This document shows, piece by piece, positions 40,286 through 48,486 of a stretch of 64,000 bases of DNA. The position numbers were made by a program, and so were the translations under genes. Under the pieces are notes generated by a model. The model saw only the letters and a list, made by a program, of their open reading frames with translations. It ran no database searches and was not told the DNA's origin. Source of the stretch: Desulfocucumis palustris (GTDB lineage: Bacteria > Bacillota > Desulfotomaculia > Desulfotomaculales > Desulfocucumaceae); NCBI RefSeq assembly GCF_002933875.1, contig NZ_BFAV01000157.1, positions 124,001-188,000 on the forward strand. The letters are read 5' to 3'. Each line of letters begins with the position of its first letter. The stretch's first letter is position 1.

Positions 40286-41479
40286 TTATCTCTTCAGGCT
40301 GGCTCTTCTGTGCAGCATTCCGGTGAGCCGCAAATGGGGTTCCACCGCTATATCAACCCGGGCCTTTTGAAATTCGTCGTTCCAGTGCCCTTTTACTTTT
40401 TTCCATTCTGTTTTATACTTCCGGTGAAAGGCTTCCCCAAAACCGAAAATATCAGTGCCATAATCTCCCTGGGCTTTTGCCAGGGCGGAATTACACTGTT
40501 CCAGCACTTCCTCAGCCGCCAGCCTCTCTATTTCTTTTATTTTTTCCGGCTGCGTCAGGTCTTCGTTGGATTGCTGCTCCAGCAATTCCATGTCAAATTC
40601 TATATTAACGTTAAATTTAACGGTCTCCCCGTCATATTCCGGGTTAACCTTGATTTTATCCCGGCTAATGGCCAGAGAGATTTTTTTGTCCGGCTGCCCC
40701 GGAGACGGGACGATAATCGCCCCTTCCTTTACCTTGCCGTGCAGCCAGAGCAGCCCCCTTGTTTCGGACATATCCAGCCAGCCCACCAGCTTATCATCTT
40801 TAAAGATGCCCGTGCCGGTTATGCCGACCTCTTCATGCCGCAGCCTTTCCTCCATGCCGACGCCCTGGGGCTGTCCCAATTTTAACAACTGGATCCGCGG
40901 CGCCGCCGGGTTTGTTCCCGGAGAAGTCAAATTCTGCTGAAAATCCTCCAGCATTATCGAATAGCCGGGCTGGTTCCTGGCAAGAAAGGCAATGGACTGG
41001 GCAGAGGTCTTTTCCAGTTCGGAGTGGCTTTCCAATACATTTTTCGCTTCCCCTTCAGTAACGAATATCCAGGAGGTTTCCCTGGGCTGGGGGTTGCGCA
41101 TGAAGAAGTTGCTTACATCCCGCACTCCCCCCCTTGCCATGCTTTCACCGTATACAATGATAATGCTGTGGCTCCAGTATATATGGCGGGATACCTTTAA
41201 CGCCAGGTTATTCTCGGCGTCAAGGACCGTATCCCCCGTGCCGGTGACCACCCAGGAGTTATTCTGTCTGGGCGCCTCTCCCCCGGCGTTTTCACCCCCG
41301 CCGCTGAACGCGCTGGGCCTGGCCAGCTGAAGGGTGAGCTGTACTTTATTATCGGCGGTTCTGTCCAGCCCGGCCCCGAGAACGATGGCCAATTCATTAA
41401 TTTCCCGGCGGCTCCAGCACCCCTCCGGGAATAACAGCGCTAAAATCAACACCATAAGCAGTATAATTTTCCTGTTCAA
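40286..41479 (-). CDS. gerC: Spore germination lipoprotein GerC (Ger(x)C family)
   Basis: 397 aa. Lipoprotein signal with PEGC (LILALLFPEGCWSRREINELAIVLGAGLDR), the classic opening of Ger(x)C proteins, then the N-terminal and C-terminal domains (YWSHSIIIVYGESMARGGV, FNVNIEFDMELLEQQ). It is the C subunit of a nutrient germinant receptor in the spore inner membrane. It overlaps gerB by 4 bases. Confidence 0.94.
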   Translation of the reverse strand: MNRKIILLMVLILALLFPEGCWSRREINELAIVLGAGLDRTADNKVQLTLQLARPSAFSGGGENAGGEAPRQNNSWVVTGTGDTVLDAENNLALKVSRHIYWSHSIIIVYGESMARGGVRDVSNFFMRNPQPRETSWIFVTEGEAKNVLESHSELEKTSAQSIAFLARNQPGYSIMLEDFQQNLTSPGTNPAAPRIQLLKLGQPQGVGMEERLRHEEVGITGTGIFKDDKLVGWLDMSETRGLLWLHGKVKEGAIIVPSPGQPDKKISLAISRDKIKVNPEYDGETVKFNVNIEFDMELLEQQSNEDLTQPEKIKEIERLAAEEVLEQCNSALAKAQGDYGTDIFGFGEAFHRKYKTEWKKVKGHWNDEFQKARVDIAVEPHLRLTGMLHRRASLKR

Positions 41480-42576
41480 ACCCTGGCACCCCTAATACCC
41501 CTGGCCAGCGAAACCGTCAATAACAGCAAAGGAAGGCCCGCCTCAAAGACAATAATAGCGTAAGGCGGCCAGACACTGGTCAGAAATTGCAGCAAATCCG
41601 ATATGTTTGGGTGAAGCAGGGTTGACAGGGAGACCAGAACCGTTCCAATGGGCACCACCAGCGGGCGGTAGTCCTTCAATTTTAGCAGTTGCGCGCTGCC
41701 CAGGGCCGCAGCCCAATAAAAAACCGTTATTTTTATCAGGCCCCCGGTTACCCAGATAATCATTATCACCGCTTCCAGCCTCTCAATAAATGAAGCGACG
41801 ATTATCATACGGGCCCCGTTCAGGGTGGTAATAAGCCACGCCTCCACAAGGTTGGGACCGAACAAGGCAATGATACCCACCGCATCCAGTAACAGAAGCC
41901 CGCCGCAGGTCAGTACGGCCAGGGCACCCACCCGGTGAGCCTCCCGGGGTTTATTCAGATAGGGAATAAGCACGGTGATAACGGCAACCTCGCCGAACCA
42001 GCCCTCCGGGGCTATGGCCCCCTTTAAAACATCCTCGGGTTCCGCGTCAAACATGGGCAGCAGCATATGAAAATTCATTTGCCCCAATGCCAGTATAAAA
42101 AGAATAATGACAGAGCCCACAATCAACGGGAGAAAGATTTCGTTGGCCCGGGAGAAAACTTCAAGGCCGTTTATGGTGGCGTAAGCAGCTATCGACACCA
42201 CCACCAGTATAAAAACAATAATCGGTGTCTCCGGCATAAAGGCAGTGACCATGAAAGAGCCGTATTCCCTGATTACCTCCGCGTTCAAATGCAAAAACCA
42301 GCAAACGTACAACAAGCCCACCAGTTTTCCCGGCCATTTGCCCAGAATATCCTCCGGGTATTCAAAAATGCTCTTGTCCGGATAGCGCAGGCCCAGTGTG
42401 GTGGCCAGCCTGGCAATCAGAAGCCCGGCCAGAATAGCCGCGATAATTGAAAGCCAGGCATCCTGCCGGGCATATTTGGCGGTTATGCTCGGCACAAAAA
42501 GGACCACCGTGGCTATTATCATGGTGCTCATTAAGAAAGTAGCCTGCCTGCTGCTGATTCTGCCATCTTCAAGCAT
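41476..42576 (-). CDS. gerB: Spore germination permease-like GerB
   Basis: 366 aa from ATG 42576, which follows GGGAG and overlaps the gerA end by 8 bases; a longer TTG start would duplicate coding already used by gerA. It has ten hydrophobic segments of the endospore-germination permease (APC-like) family: ISSRQATFLMSTMIIATVVLFVPS and AEVIREYGSFMVTAFMPETPI. It forms the germinant-binding B subunit with GerA and GerC. Confidence 0.93.
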   Translation of the reverse strand: MLEDGRISSRQATFLMSTMIIATVVLFVPSITAKYARQDAWLSIIAAILAGLLIARLATTLGLRYPDKSIFEYPEDILGKWPGKLVGLLYVCWFLHLNAEVIREYGSFMVTAFMPETPIIVFILVVVSIAAYATINGLEVFSRANEIFLPLIVGSVIILFILALGQMNFHMLLPMFDAEPEDVLKGAIAPEGWFGEVAVITVLIPYLNKPREAHRVGALAVLTCGGLLLLDAVGIIALFGPNLVEAWLITTLNGARMIIVASFIERLEAVIMIIWVTGGLIKITVFYWAAALGSAQLLKLKDYRPLVVPIGTVLVSLSTLLHPNISDLLQFLTSVWPPYAIIVFEAGLPLLLLTVSLARGIRGARV

Positions 42577-44203
42577 CTCCCGCGCCTCCCCTGTTCTTAA
42601 CCTCCGGGAAGTCAGGCTTTTGCTCCGGTCCCAGCCTTCTGGGGTTCTTCCACCCAATCAGCCGGGGGCGGTTGTACATGGCCCACCAGGGCACGCGCAG
42701 CACGACGTCCTTCATGTCCCCCACGCTAATGGGAGCGACCGGGGAAAGATAGGGAATTCCAAAGGAACGCAGGCTGCACAGGTGCAGCACCAGGACAATT
42801 ATGGAGGAAATCAGCCCAAACAGCCCCAGGGCGGCCGAAGCCATCATTATTGGAAAACGCAGCATGCGGATAGCGATACTGGCGGAGTAGAAAAAAACAA
42901 AGGAGGATATACCGGTGATGGCCACCACAATCACCGTGGCGGAAGCAACCAGCCCCGCCCGCACCGCCGCCTCGCCGATAATTAAAGCACCCACGATACT
43001 GACCGCCTGTCCGATTTGCCTCGGCAGGCGAATTCCCGCCTCCCTTAATATTTCAAAGGATAATTCCATAAACAGAACTTCGAAAATGGCCGGATAGGGC
43101 ACGGACTCCCGTTGGGCGGCAATGCTCAGCAGAAGCGGGGTGGGCAGCATCTCCTGGTGGAAGGTGATGATGGCCACATACAGGGAAGGGGCCGTAAGGG
43201 AAAGCACAAGGGCCGCAAAACGAATAATCCTGACGCCGGTGGCAAAATAAAATCGCTCGTAATAATCCTCCGGAGCCTGCAGGTATTCGATGAATACATT
43301 GGGAACGGTAAGGGCGAAAGGCGTCCCGTCAACCATGATTCCCACACGTCCTTCCAGGAGGCGGGCCGCCATTCTGTCCGGCCGCTCGGTATGGTTGATC
43401 TGGGGGAACGGACTCCATGGATTGTCCTCGATCAATTCCTCAATGTACCCGCTGCCAAGGATGCCGTCCAGATCAATTTTTCGCAGCCTGCGTTTTACCT
43501 CTGTAACCAGCTTTTCATTGGCTACACCCTTGATGTAAATAATAACCACGTCGGTTTTGCTTATTCTTCCCAACCTTAGCGCTTCTATTTTTAGCAGGTG
43601 GCTTTTCAGCTTGCGGCGAAGCATTGCCGTATTGGTGCTCAGATTTTCGACAAAAGCCTCCCGGGGGCCGCGCACAATAACCTCCGTATCCGGTTCGGAT
43701 ATGCTGCGGGATTCCCAGCCCCTGGCCCCGTTAATAATGGCGGTGGAGTTTCCTTCCACCAGCAGCACGGTATCACCGGAGAGAATGGCTTCAATGATCT
43801 CGTCCAGGCGGTTTGTTTCCTTTATCTGGTGGACGCATACCCCACGCTCCTTGATTAAATGATAGGCCCCGGACCTGGTGATATCCGCCTGGGGCGCGGA
43901 TAGGGGCAATTCAAGGGAGAGCGCGCGCATAATCTGGTCGCTGAGCTGGCTTTTGTCGGCCAGGCCGTCGGTATAAATCATCACAAGTCTTATGTCCTCG
44001 CGCTGGGCGAATAGAAATTCCCGGTAGACTATATCGCTGCAATCTATTAGAAACTGTTTTATCCGAAAAAGATTTGTTGTTAAATTTTCTGTGAGCAACA
44101 AGCTCTCATCCAGCTCCGCAGACGAATCTTTATTGCTGCTGCCCGGGGGTATTTTCGCCTTGTTCCGGCAGCCGCCCTTAATATGTCTGGTGACTCTGCG
44201 CAC
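42569..44203 (-). CDS. gerA: Spore germination protein GerA (GerKA family)
   Basis: 544 aa from GTG 44203 (GGGGGTG upstream). N-terminal soluble part with SDIVYREFLFAQREDIRLVMIYTDGLADK and DTVLLVEGNSTAIINGARGWESRSISEP, then VIYIKGVANEKLV and PNVFIEYLQAPEDYYERF, and a membrane C-terminus (PYPAIFEVLFMELSFEILREAGIRLPR, SIVGALIIGEAAVRAGLVASATVIVVAITGI). These are the standard GerA-family blocks. It shows that the organism forms spores. Confidence 0.96.
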   Translation of the reverse strand: MRRVTRHIKGGCRNKAKIPPGSSNKDSSAELDESLLLTENLTTNLFRIKQFLIDCSDIVYREFLFAQREDIRLVMIYTDGLADKSQLSDQIMRALSLELPLSAPQADITRSGAYHLIKERGVCVHQIKETNRLDEIIEAILSGDTVLLVEGNSTAIINGARGWESRSISEPDTEVIVRGPREAFVENLSTNTAMLRRKLKSHLLKIEALRLGRISKTDVVIIYIKGVANEKLVTEVKRRLRKIDLDGILGSGYIEELIEDNPWSPFPQINHTERPDRMAARLLEGRVGIMVDGTPFALTVPNVFIEYLQAPEDYYERFYFATGVRIIRFAALVLSLTAPSLYVAIITFHQEMLPTPLLLSIAAQRESVPYPAIFEVLFMELSFEILREAGIRLPRQIGQAVSIVGALIIGEAAVRAGLVASATVIVVAITGISSFVFFYSASIAIRMLRFPIMMASAALGLFGLISSIIVLVLHLCSLRSFGIPYLSPVAPISVGDMKDVVLRVPWWAMYNRPRLIGWKNPRRLGPEQKPDFPEVKNRGGAGDA

Positions 44204-44290
44204 AAATTCACCCCCTAAGGAAATTGCCTATTTAATTTTTGCCATCATTGGCAATATTATTCATCACACCCCTCCATCTCCCTATCGCCC
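44204..44290 (-). promoter_or_regulatory. Candidate forespore promoter and palindrome upstream of gerA
   Basis: On the minus strand GAATA is followed after 18 bases by AAAATTA, a loose match to the sigma-G type. TTGCCA-ATGA-TGGCAA, a perfect inverted repeat, lies in the spacer (44239-44254). Sigma-G control is expected for ger operons; the match is imperfect. Confidence 0.35.
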
Positions 44291-44483
44291 TTGGCGGGCT
44301 GGGCCTGGCCCGGCGCCGCCTCCGGTATTTGCGTGGTCGGCAGCAAAGCCCGCCGGCTCAATGGTATGCTCACTTTTTTCATCCACCGGCCCCCGGATTT
44401 GGGAGGAATTTATTTATTAATGCCGAAGAAAGCAATAATTAACACAGATACCAATGTACATATAGAAACTGTGGGAGATGTCC

Positions 44484-45119
44484 ATGCCTGAATTTTCAAC
44501 ACTTGTTTTATTTATTGGTTCGGCTTTGGTTTTCTTGCTTATACCCGGCCCATCAGTGCTTTACATTGTGACAAGAAGCATGGATCAGGGGCGTCTGGCG
44601 GGTATTGTTTCCGCCCTGGGCATACAGTTTGGAACCCTTTTTCATATTGCGGCGGCGGCATTGGGACTGTCGGCGCTGATACTGTCCTCGGCCCTGGCCT
44701 TTAGCGCCCTGAAATATATTGGCGCGGTATACCTTATTTATCTTGGCATCCGCAAACTAATTGTTGATGAAAAGCTGCGGCAAACGGAAATAAAGGAACA
44801 AAAAGAATTAAAACGGATCTTTTGTCAAGCTGTGCTTGTTAACCTGCTAAACCCCAAGACCGCTCTATTCTTTTTAGCTTTCCTGCCCCAGTTTATTGAT
44901 ACTTCCAAAGGAACCATAGTCGAACAGTTCATATTTCTGGGGCTCCTTCTGGCAGCCATGGGTCTGTGCAGCGATAGTCTTTATGCGATAACAGCGGGAA
45001 GCGTCGGACACTGGCTGAAAGGCAATTCAAGTTTTTTACGGGCCCAGCGGTATTTTACCGGAACCATCTACCTGGGACTTGGCGTGGCCACCGCCTTGAC
45101 CGGCGCAAACAAAAAGTGA
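44484..45119 (+). CDS. LysE/RhtB family amino-acid exporter
   Basis: 211 aa from ATG 44484, six bases after GGGAG (an ATG two codons earlier abuts the ribosome site). Six hydrophobic segments and the family signature FLLIPGPSVLYIVTRSMDQGRLAGIVSALGIQFGTLFHIAAAALGLSA, plus AVLVNLLNPKTALFFLAFLPQFID. It likely exports a neutral or basic amino acid; the substrate is not known. It is divergent from gerA and unrelated to the metal theme. Confidence 0.92.
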   Translation: MPEFSTLVLFIGSALVFLLIPGPSVLYIVTRSMDQGRLAGIVSALGIQFGTLFHIAAAALGLSALILSSALAFSALKYIGAVYLIYLGIRKLIVDEKLRQTEIKEQKELKRIFCQAVLVNLLNPKTALFFLAFLPQFIDTSKGTIVEQFIFLGLLLAAMGLCSDSLYAITAGSVGHWLKGNSSFLRAQRYFTGTIYLGLGVATALTGANKK

Positions 45120-45251
45120 GTACGGATTCAGTCTTCGTTTAACATGCTCATACCCCGGCCGGTAACCGGAAGTTCCTCCGGCCCACCGCCCCGCATGTCC
45201 TATAATGGCCGGCAGTTGGCATTTTTGCTGAACGGTTATTGTTGTTAAACA

Positions 45252-45300
45252 AAAAAACAGAGCCCCGGCGCCTTACTACAATGGCGGGACTCTGTTTTTT
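45252..45300. terminator. Terminator between LysE-type gene and sortase
   Basis: AAAAACAGAG-C-CCCG pairs with CGGG-A-CTCTGTTTTTT. It overlaps the sortase stop codon and serves both convergent genes. Confidence 0.75.
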
Positions 45301-45749
45301 ATTTCGTGCGCGGCCTTCAGCCCTGCGTAAATCACCAGGCGCTCCTGGTGGGTTCCCTTGGTTTTGTCGAATGTGCCGGTGCAGGTAATCAAGTTCAGAT
45401 TAACATCCCCGGTGGGTCCAAAGATCTGTTCCATTGGAGCCCTGTCACGCCGGTAGATAACTGCTTTCTTTACCGAGAAAGCGCGGGTGAAGCCGCCGTT
45501 TAGCCTGATTAAAATGATATCTCCCTTTTTTAGTTTATTCAGCTTGTAGAAAACAGCCGGTCCTGTTTTGCTATCCACGTGTCCGGCCATAACCGCATTC
45601 CCGCGGTCGCCGGGATTGGCCCCGGGCCTGTACCAGCCCACGGCATCCGTGTCCCGGGGAACCTCCATCTGCCCGTCGGGCAGCACTCCCACCGGAACCA
45701 CCGGGGCCTTTACCCCGATGGAGGGTATTTCGATAATTTCAGGTATTAT
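45276..45749 (-). CDS. Sortase domain (class F-like), in -1 frame after DUF4397
   Basis: About 157 residues of a sortase fold: EIPSIGVKAPVVPVG, DAVGWYRPGANPGDRGNAVMAGHVDS (catalytic His), NLNLITCTGTFD (catalytic Cys) and HQERLVIYAGL (Arg). Sortases cleave and ligate cell-wall sorting signals. The frame upstream is open but overlaps the DUF4397 gene, and no ATG/GTG/TTG lies between the DUF4397 stop and the first sortase motif. There is also no membrane anchor of its own. A -1 shift at the terminal ATG-AAA-TAA of the DUF4397 gene would make one secreted DUF4397-sortase protein. Either this, a one-base deletion, or reinitiation at a rare codon must apply. Confidence 0.75.
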   Translation of the reverse strand: MIPEIIEIPSIGVKAPVVPVGVLPDGQMEVPRDTDAVGWYRPGANPGDRGNAVMAGHVDSKTGPAVFYKLNKLKKGDIILIRLNGGFTRAFSVKKAVIYRRDRAPMEQIFGPTGDVNLNLITCTGTFDKTKGTHQERLVIYAGLKAAHEIKNRVPPL

Positions 45750-46492
45750 TTCATGCTGGTTCCGCCCATACCCGTCCTGGGCATAGAAAACGGCTGCATG
45801 TTCGAGTCCACCGTCAGGGTAGCCTCCAGCCCGGGCTGTCCCTTTGAAAAGCCAATTAGATTCAGGGAATATAAATTGTCCGTTTTCTGCCTCATATTGG
45901 GTAAATTCACAAGAACTTTTCCGGTTCCGGCCTCCCTTATTTCCAGGTTGGCCGTTGTGGGCTTTATTTCCACATAGCCTGAGGACTTTCCATAGGATAC
46001 ATTGCGGAATAAAACCCTGCCGCCCCTGATAGCCACGTCCACCGGAGGCGAATCGGATGAAGCGTGCACGAAGCGAATTTTGCACTTTCCTCTGGCCACT
46101 TGCTGGCTGCTGGCCACCGGAAGCAAATGTATGCTTTTTTTGTTTCCCACAGCCATAAGGGAGTACCTTTCATTTGGCCGGACATTTACGGTTCTGCTGA
46201 TCAGTATATTTCCATTAGGGCCTTTGCCCGCGGTGATTACCTTGATATGGTGCGAGCCGGAAGAAAGATTTAAATAGTTTGATGCATGTCTGTAGGTTTG
46301 ATTGCGAAGTGCGATCTTTCCATCAACATACACATCCACCGGGGGCGAACCCGGGCTTGCATGGATAACCCGCACCATGGAGCTGTTGCTATAACCTCGC
46401 TGTTGCGCCATGGCAATTCCGGTAAATACGGTTAACATTAACACTATAGCAATGATTAACAGGCCAGGAATAAGCAGTCTTGATTTATTCAT
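45746..46492 (-). CDS. Secreted protein with two DUF4397 domains
   Basis: 248 aa from ATG 46492 (AGGAGG upstream). A signal peptide (LLIPGLLIIAIVLMLTVFTGIAMA) precedes two DUF4397 repeats: VRVIHASPGSPPVDVYVDGKIAL and IRFVHASSDSPPVDVAIRGGRVLF. Such domains are extracellular beta-sandwiches of unknown role. The gene ends ATG-AAA-TAA and the sortase follows in the -1 frame, so it may be the N-terminal part of a single DUF4397-sortase polypeptide. Confidence 0.88.
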   Translation of the reverse strand: MNKSRLLIPGLLIIAIVLMLTVFTGIAMAQQRGYSNSSMVRVIHASPGSPPVDVYVDGKIALRNQTYRHASNYLNLSSGSHHIKVITAGKGPNGNILISRTVNVRPNERYSLMAVGNKKSIHLLPVASSQQVARGKCKIRFVHASSDSPPVDVAIRGGRVLFRNVSYGKSSGYVEIKPTTANLEIREAGTGKVLVNLPNMRQKTDNLYSLNLIGFSKGQPGLEATLTVDSNMQPFSMPRTGMGGTSMK

Positions 46493-46620
46493 TAATTTAA
46501 CCTCCTTTTTTGTTTCTTTAAGATTCCACCTTTCATGTTTTAATATACAGCTACAATTGAATAATAATTATAATATGTCCTACACTAATATTACTTATTT
46601 ATGGAAGGAAAACAGTTATG

Positions 46621-46660
46621 AAAAAGCCGGATTCCGATATACAGAATTCCGGCTTTTTCT
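46621..46660. terminator. Hairpin between DUF4397 and nitroreductase genes
   Basis: AAAAAGCCGGA and TCCGGCTTTTT form a strong stem (inner ATTC/GAAT also pairs). It serves as terminator of the leftward nitroreductase gene. Confidence 0.8.
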
Positions 46661-46737
46661 CCCGGGAAATCATATTTTCATTTTAAGGCATTATAATGTA
46701 ATCACCTTACCGCACCGCTCATATAAATGTTTACGGT

Positions 46738-47277
46738 TTAGCCCTTCCAGGGCTCGCCCCATTGTTCTCCAAAGGCGATTTGCTCCATGGCCTTACGCGG
46801 GCGGGGGTCCCTTTCCTGTGCCGGATAACCCAGGGGAGTCAGGGCAACAATCCTGAACTCACCCGGCACTCCCAGCACTTCGCGCAATTTTCCCTCGTCA
46901 TAAAGCCCCTGCCAGCAGGTGGCCAGTCCCTGGTCCGTGGCGGCCAGCACCAGGTGCTCCATGGCCAGCCCCGCATCCAGCATATAAAAGTCCTTGTTTT
47001 GCCAATTTTCAGACTCCACCGGGTTTGCACACAACACAATTATCACCGGCGCCTGTACCAGCGCTTTCGCACCCGGATTTTGAGGGGAAAAGGCAGTGGT
47101 AATAGCTTCGCGTTTTTCCCGGCTGCCAATAACCATGAAGCGCCAGCACTGGAGGTTTTTCCATGATGGAGCCTGCCGGGCCGCCTCCAGAATGGCGGAA
47201 ATTTTTTCCAGTTCCACCGGGTCCGGTTTATACGCCCGGATACTGCGACGTTTCTTAACCACATCAATAAATTCCAT
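46738..47277 (-). CDS. Nitroreductase family protein
   Basis: 179 aa. FIDVVKKRRSIRAYKPDPVELEKISAILEAARQAPSWKNLQCW gives the FMN-binding Arg-Arg-Ser-Ile-Arg start and the active-site region; AMEHLVLAATDQGLATCWQGLY and LTPLGYPAQERDPRPRK complete the fold. These FMN enzymes reduce nitro compounds, quinones or similar; the substrate is unknown. Monocistronic between a terminator and an apparently gene-free stretch. Confidence 0.93.
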   Translation of the reverse strand: MEFIDVVKKRRSIRAYKPDPVELEKISAILEAARQAPSWKNLQCWRFMVIGSREKREAITTAFSPQNPGAKALVQAPVIIVLCANPVESENWQNKDFYMLDAGLAMEHLVLAATDQGLATCWQGLYDEGKLREVLGVPGEFRIVALTPLGYPAQERDPRPRKAMEQIAFGEQWGEPWKG

Positions 47278-47587
47278 TAATTAGCCCCTTTCATTTTAAT
47301 ATGAATATTCATTCTTTTATTATTCTGCATGAAAAGTCAAAGCAGCGCCAGCTATTTTTTGGAATTACCCGGAACAGCTTTCGCCTGCTCAGGCGCCGGA
47401 GGCCGGCCGGCAAGGCTGCCGGGCATCAAATAATCCGGCTGTTTATTATTAATGAGATATATTTTCCACGCAATTCAGTCATCTTGGCGCGGCTATATCC
47501 AAAGCACCGGTGGATTTTCCCCCGGGGGTTGTGGTTAAAATAAAATCAGTCCAGGGGTTTGCAAATCTATCGAGGAGGATTGAGCAT
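47278..47587. other. Intergenic region with GC-rich dyad
   Basis: No gene or known RNA is recognised. A GC-rich stretch at about 47385-47430 (CGCCGGAGGCCGGCCGGC) can fold into short hairpins. Confidence 0.3.
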
Positions 47588-47713
47588 ATGAGAAAAATCC
47601 GCAAACCAGGCCAGACCGAACGCCCCCGGGAAACTGCTCCGGCCCTGCGGAAATCAGCCCCGCTCCCCATGGGTCACGGGGGAGTTTACGTTCCCGAAGA
47701 GGCTCACAGGTAG
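47588..47713 (+). CDS. Small basic hypothetical protein
   Basis: 41 aa from ATG 47588 with a very strong Shine-Dalgarno (GAGGAGG) 10 bases upstream. It is rich in Arg, Lys and Pro and ends GHGGVYVPEEAHR. A terminator follows at 47754-47781, so the small unit looks like a genuine independent transcript. No family is recognised. Confidence 0.5.
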   Translation: MRKIRKPGQTERPRETAPALRKSAPLPMGHGGVYVPEEAHR

Positions 47714-47753
47714 TAAAATTGCGGTAAAAGATGAAAGCAATCAACCTTCCGGG

Positions 47754-47781
47754 GAGCAGCCTGTTAAAGGCTGCTTCTTTT
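47754..47781 (+). terminator. Terminator after small gene
   Basis: GAGCAGCC and GGCTGCTTC pair around TGTTAAA, followed by TTTT. Confidence 0.6.
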
Positions 47782-47877
47782 CGGCCCGGCGATTCTCTAT
47801 AAAGTAACCCCGGGAATTTATCCGGCTAAAACATTTTTATCGTTAAAATATTAATACCTAATCCATGGCTTCCCGGC

Positions 47878-48486
47878 TCAGCCCGGACCCATGAATATCC
47901 TGTTCATCAATTTGACCTGGAAACCCTGCTCTCCCTGGAAAATAACGTTAAGGCAGCCGTAATCCTGCCCTATTCTGAAAATATTTTCCAGGGGCATGCC
48001 CAGCAGGTGGCACAGAATAAGCCTGTTCACCCCGGCATGACCGACGATTAAAATATTACCCCGGTAAAGAGCGGCAATTTTATTAAAAGCCTCCACCGCC
48101 CTGGCGCTGCAATCGGCAAAGCTTTCCCCGCCCGGAGGGCGGTAATTGGCTATATCCTTGCCGCGACTTTTAAACTCCCGGGGATATTTGCGCTTAATCT
48201 CGTCAAAAGCCCGGCCTTCCCAGTCTCCCAGGCTTATTTCCCTTAATTCCGGAACGGCCCGGGGGATTAATTTATGCTTTTCGCCAATTATTTTGCCTGT
48301 CTCCATGGAACGGCTCAAATCACTGCAAAAAATTTCCGTCAAACGGACACGGCTCAATTCCAGGGCCAGGCTGCCGGCCTGCTTGATTCCCGCATCGGCC
48401 AGCGGCAGATCGATTTGTCCCACAAACCGCTTGCCGCCCCCGGTCTGTAATTCACCGTGCCTTATTAAATAAATGAATCTATTCAT
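47878..48486 (-). CDS. Histidine phosphatase family protein
   Basis: 202 aa. YLIRHGELQTGGGKRFVGQIDLPLADAG holds the RHG catalytic motif; FCSDLSRSMETGKIIG, LREISLGDWEGRAFDEI and LIVGHAGVNRLILCHLLGMPLENIFRI complete the phosphoglycerate-mutase-like fold. It resembles alpha-ribazole phosphatase (CobC), but the cluster is for Mo aldehyde oxidoreductase, so its substrate may be a cofactor phosphate. It overlaps the NTP transferase gene by 8 bases and is the last gene of the leftward cluster. Confidence 0.88.
   Translation of the reverse strand: MNRFIYLIRHGELQTGGGKRFVGQIDLPLADAGIKQAGSLALELSRVRLTEIFCSDLSRSMETGKIIGEKHKLIPRAVPELREISLGDWEGRAFDEIKRKYPREFKSRGKDIANYRPPGGESFADCSARAVEAFNKIAALYRGNILIVGHAGVNRLILCHLLGMPLENIFRIGQDYGCLNVIFQGEQGFQVKLMNRIFMGPG

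Noticed and set aside
44484-45119. LysE-type gene as part of the metal system
   Set aside because: It is a typical amino-acid exporter in its own unit with no metal-related feature.
47385-47430. GC-rich dyads upstream of the small gene as a riboswitch
   Set aside because: No match to a known aptamer pattern and no terminator or sequestered ribosome site coupled to them.
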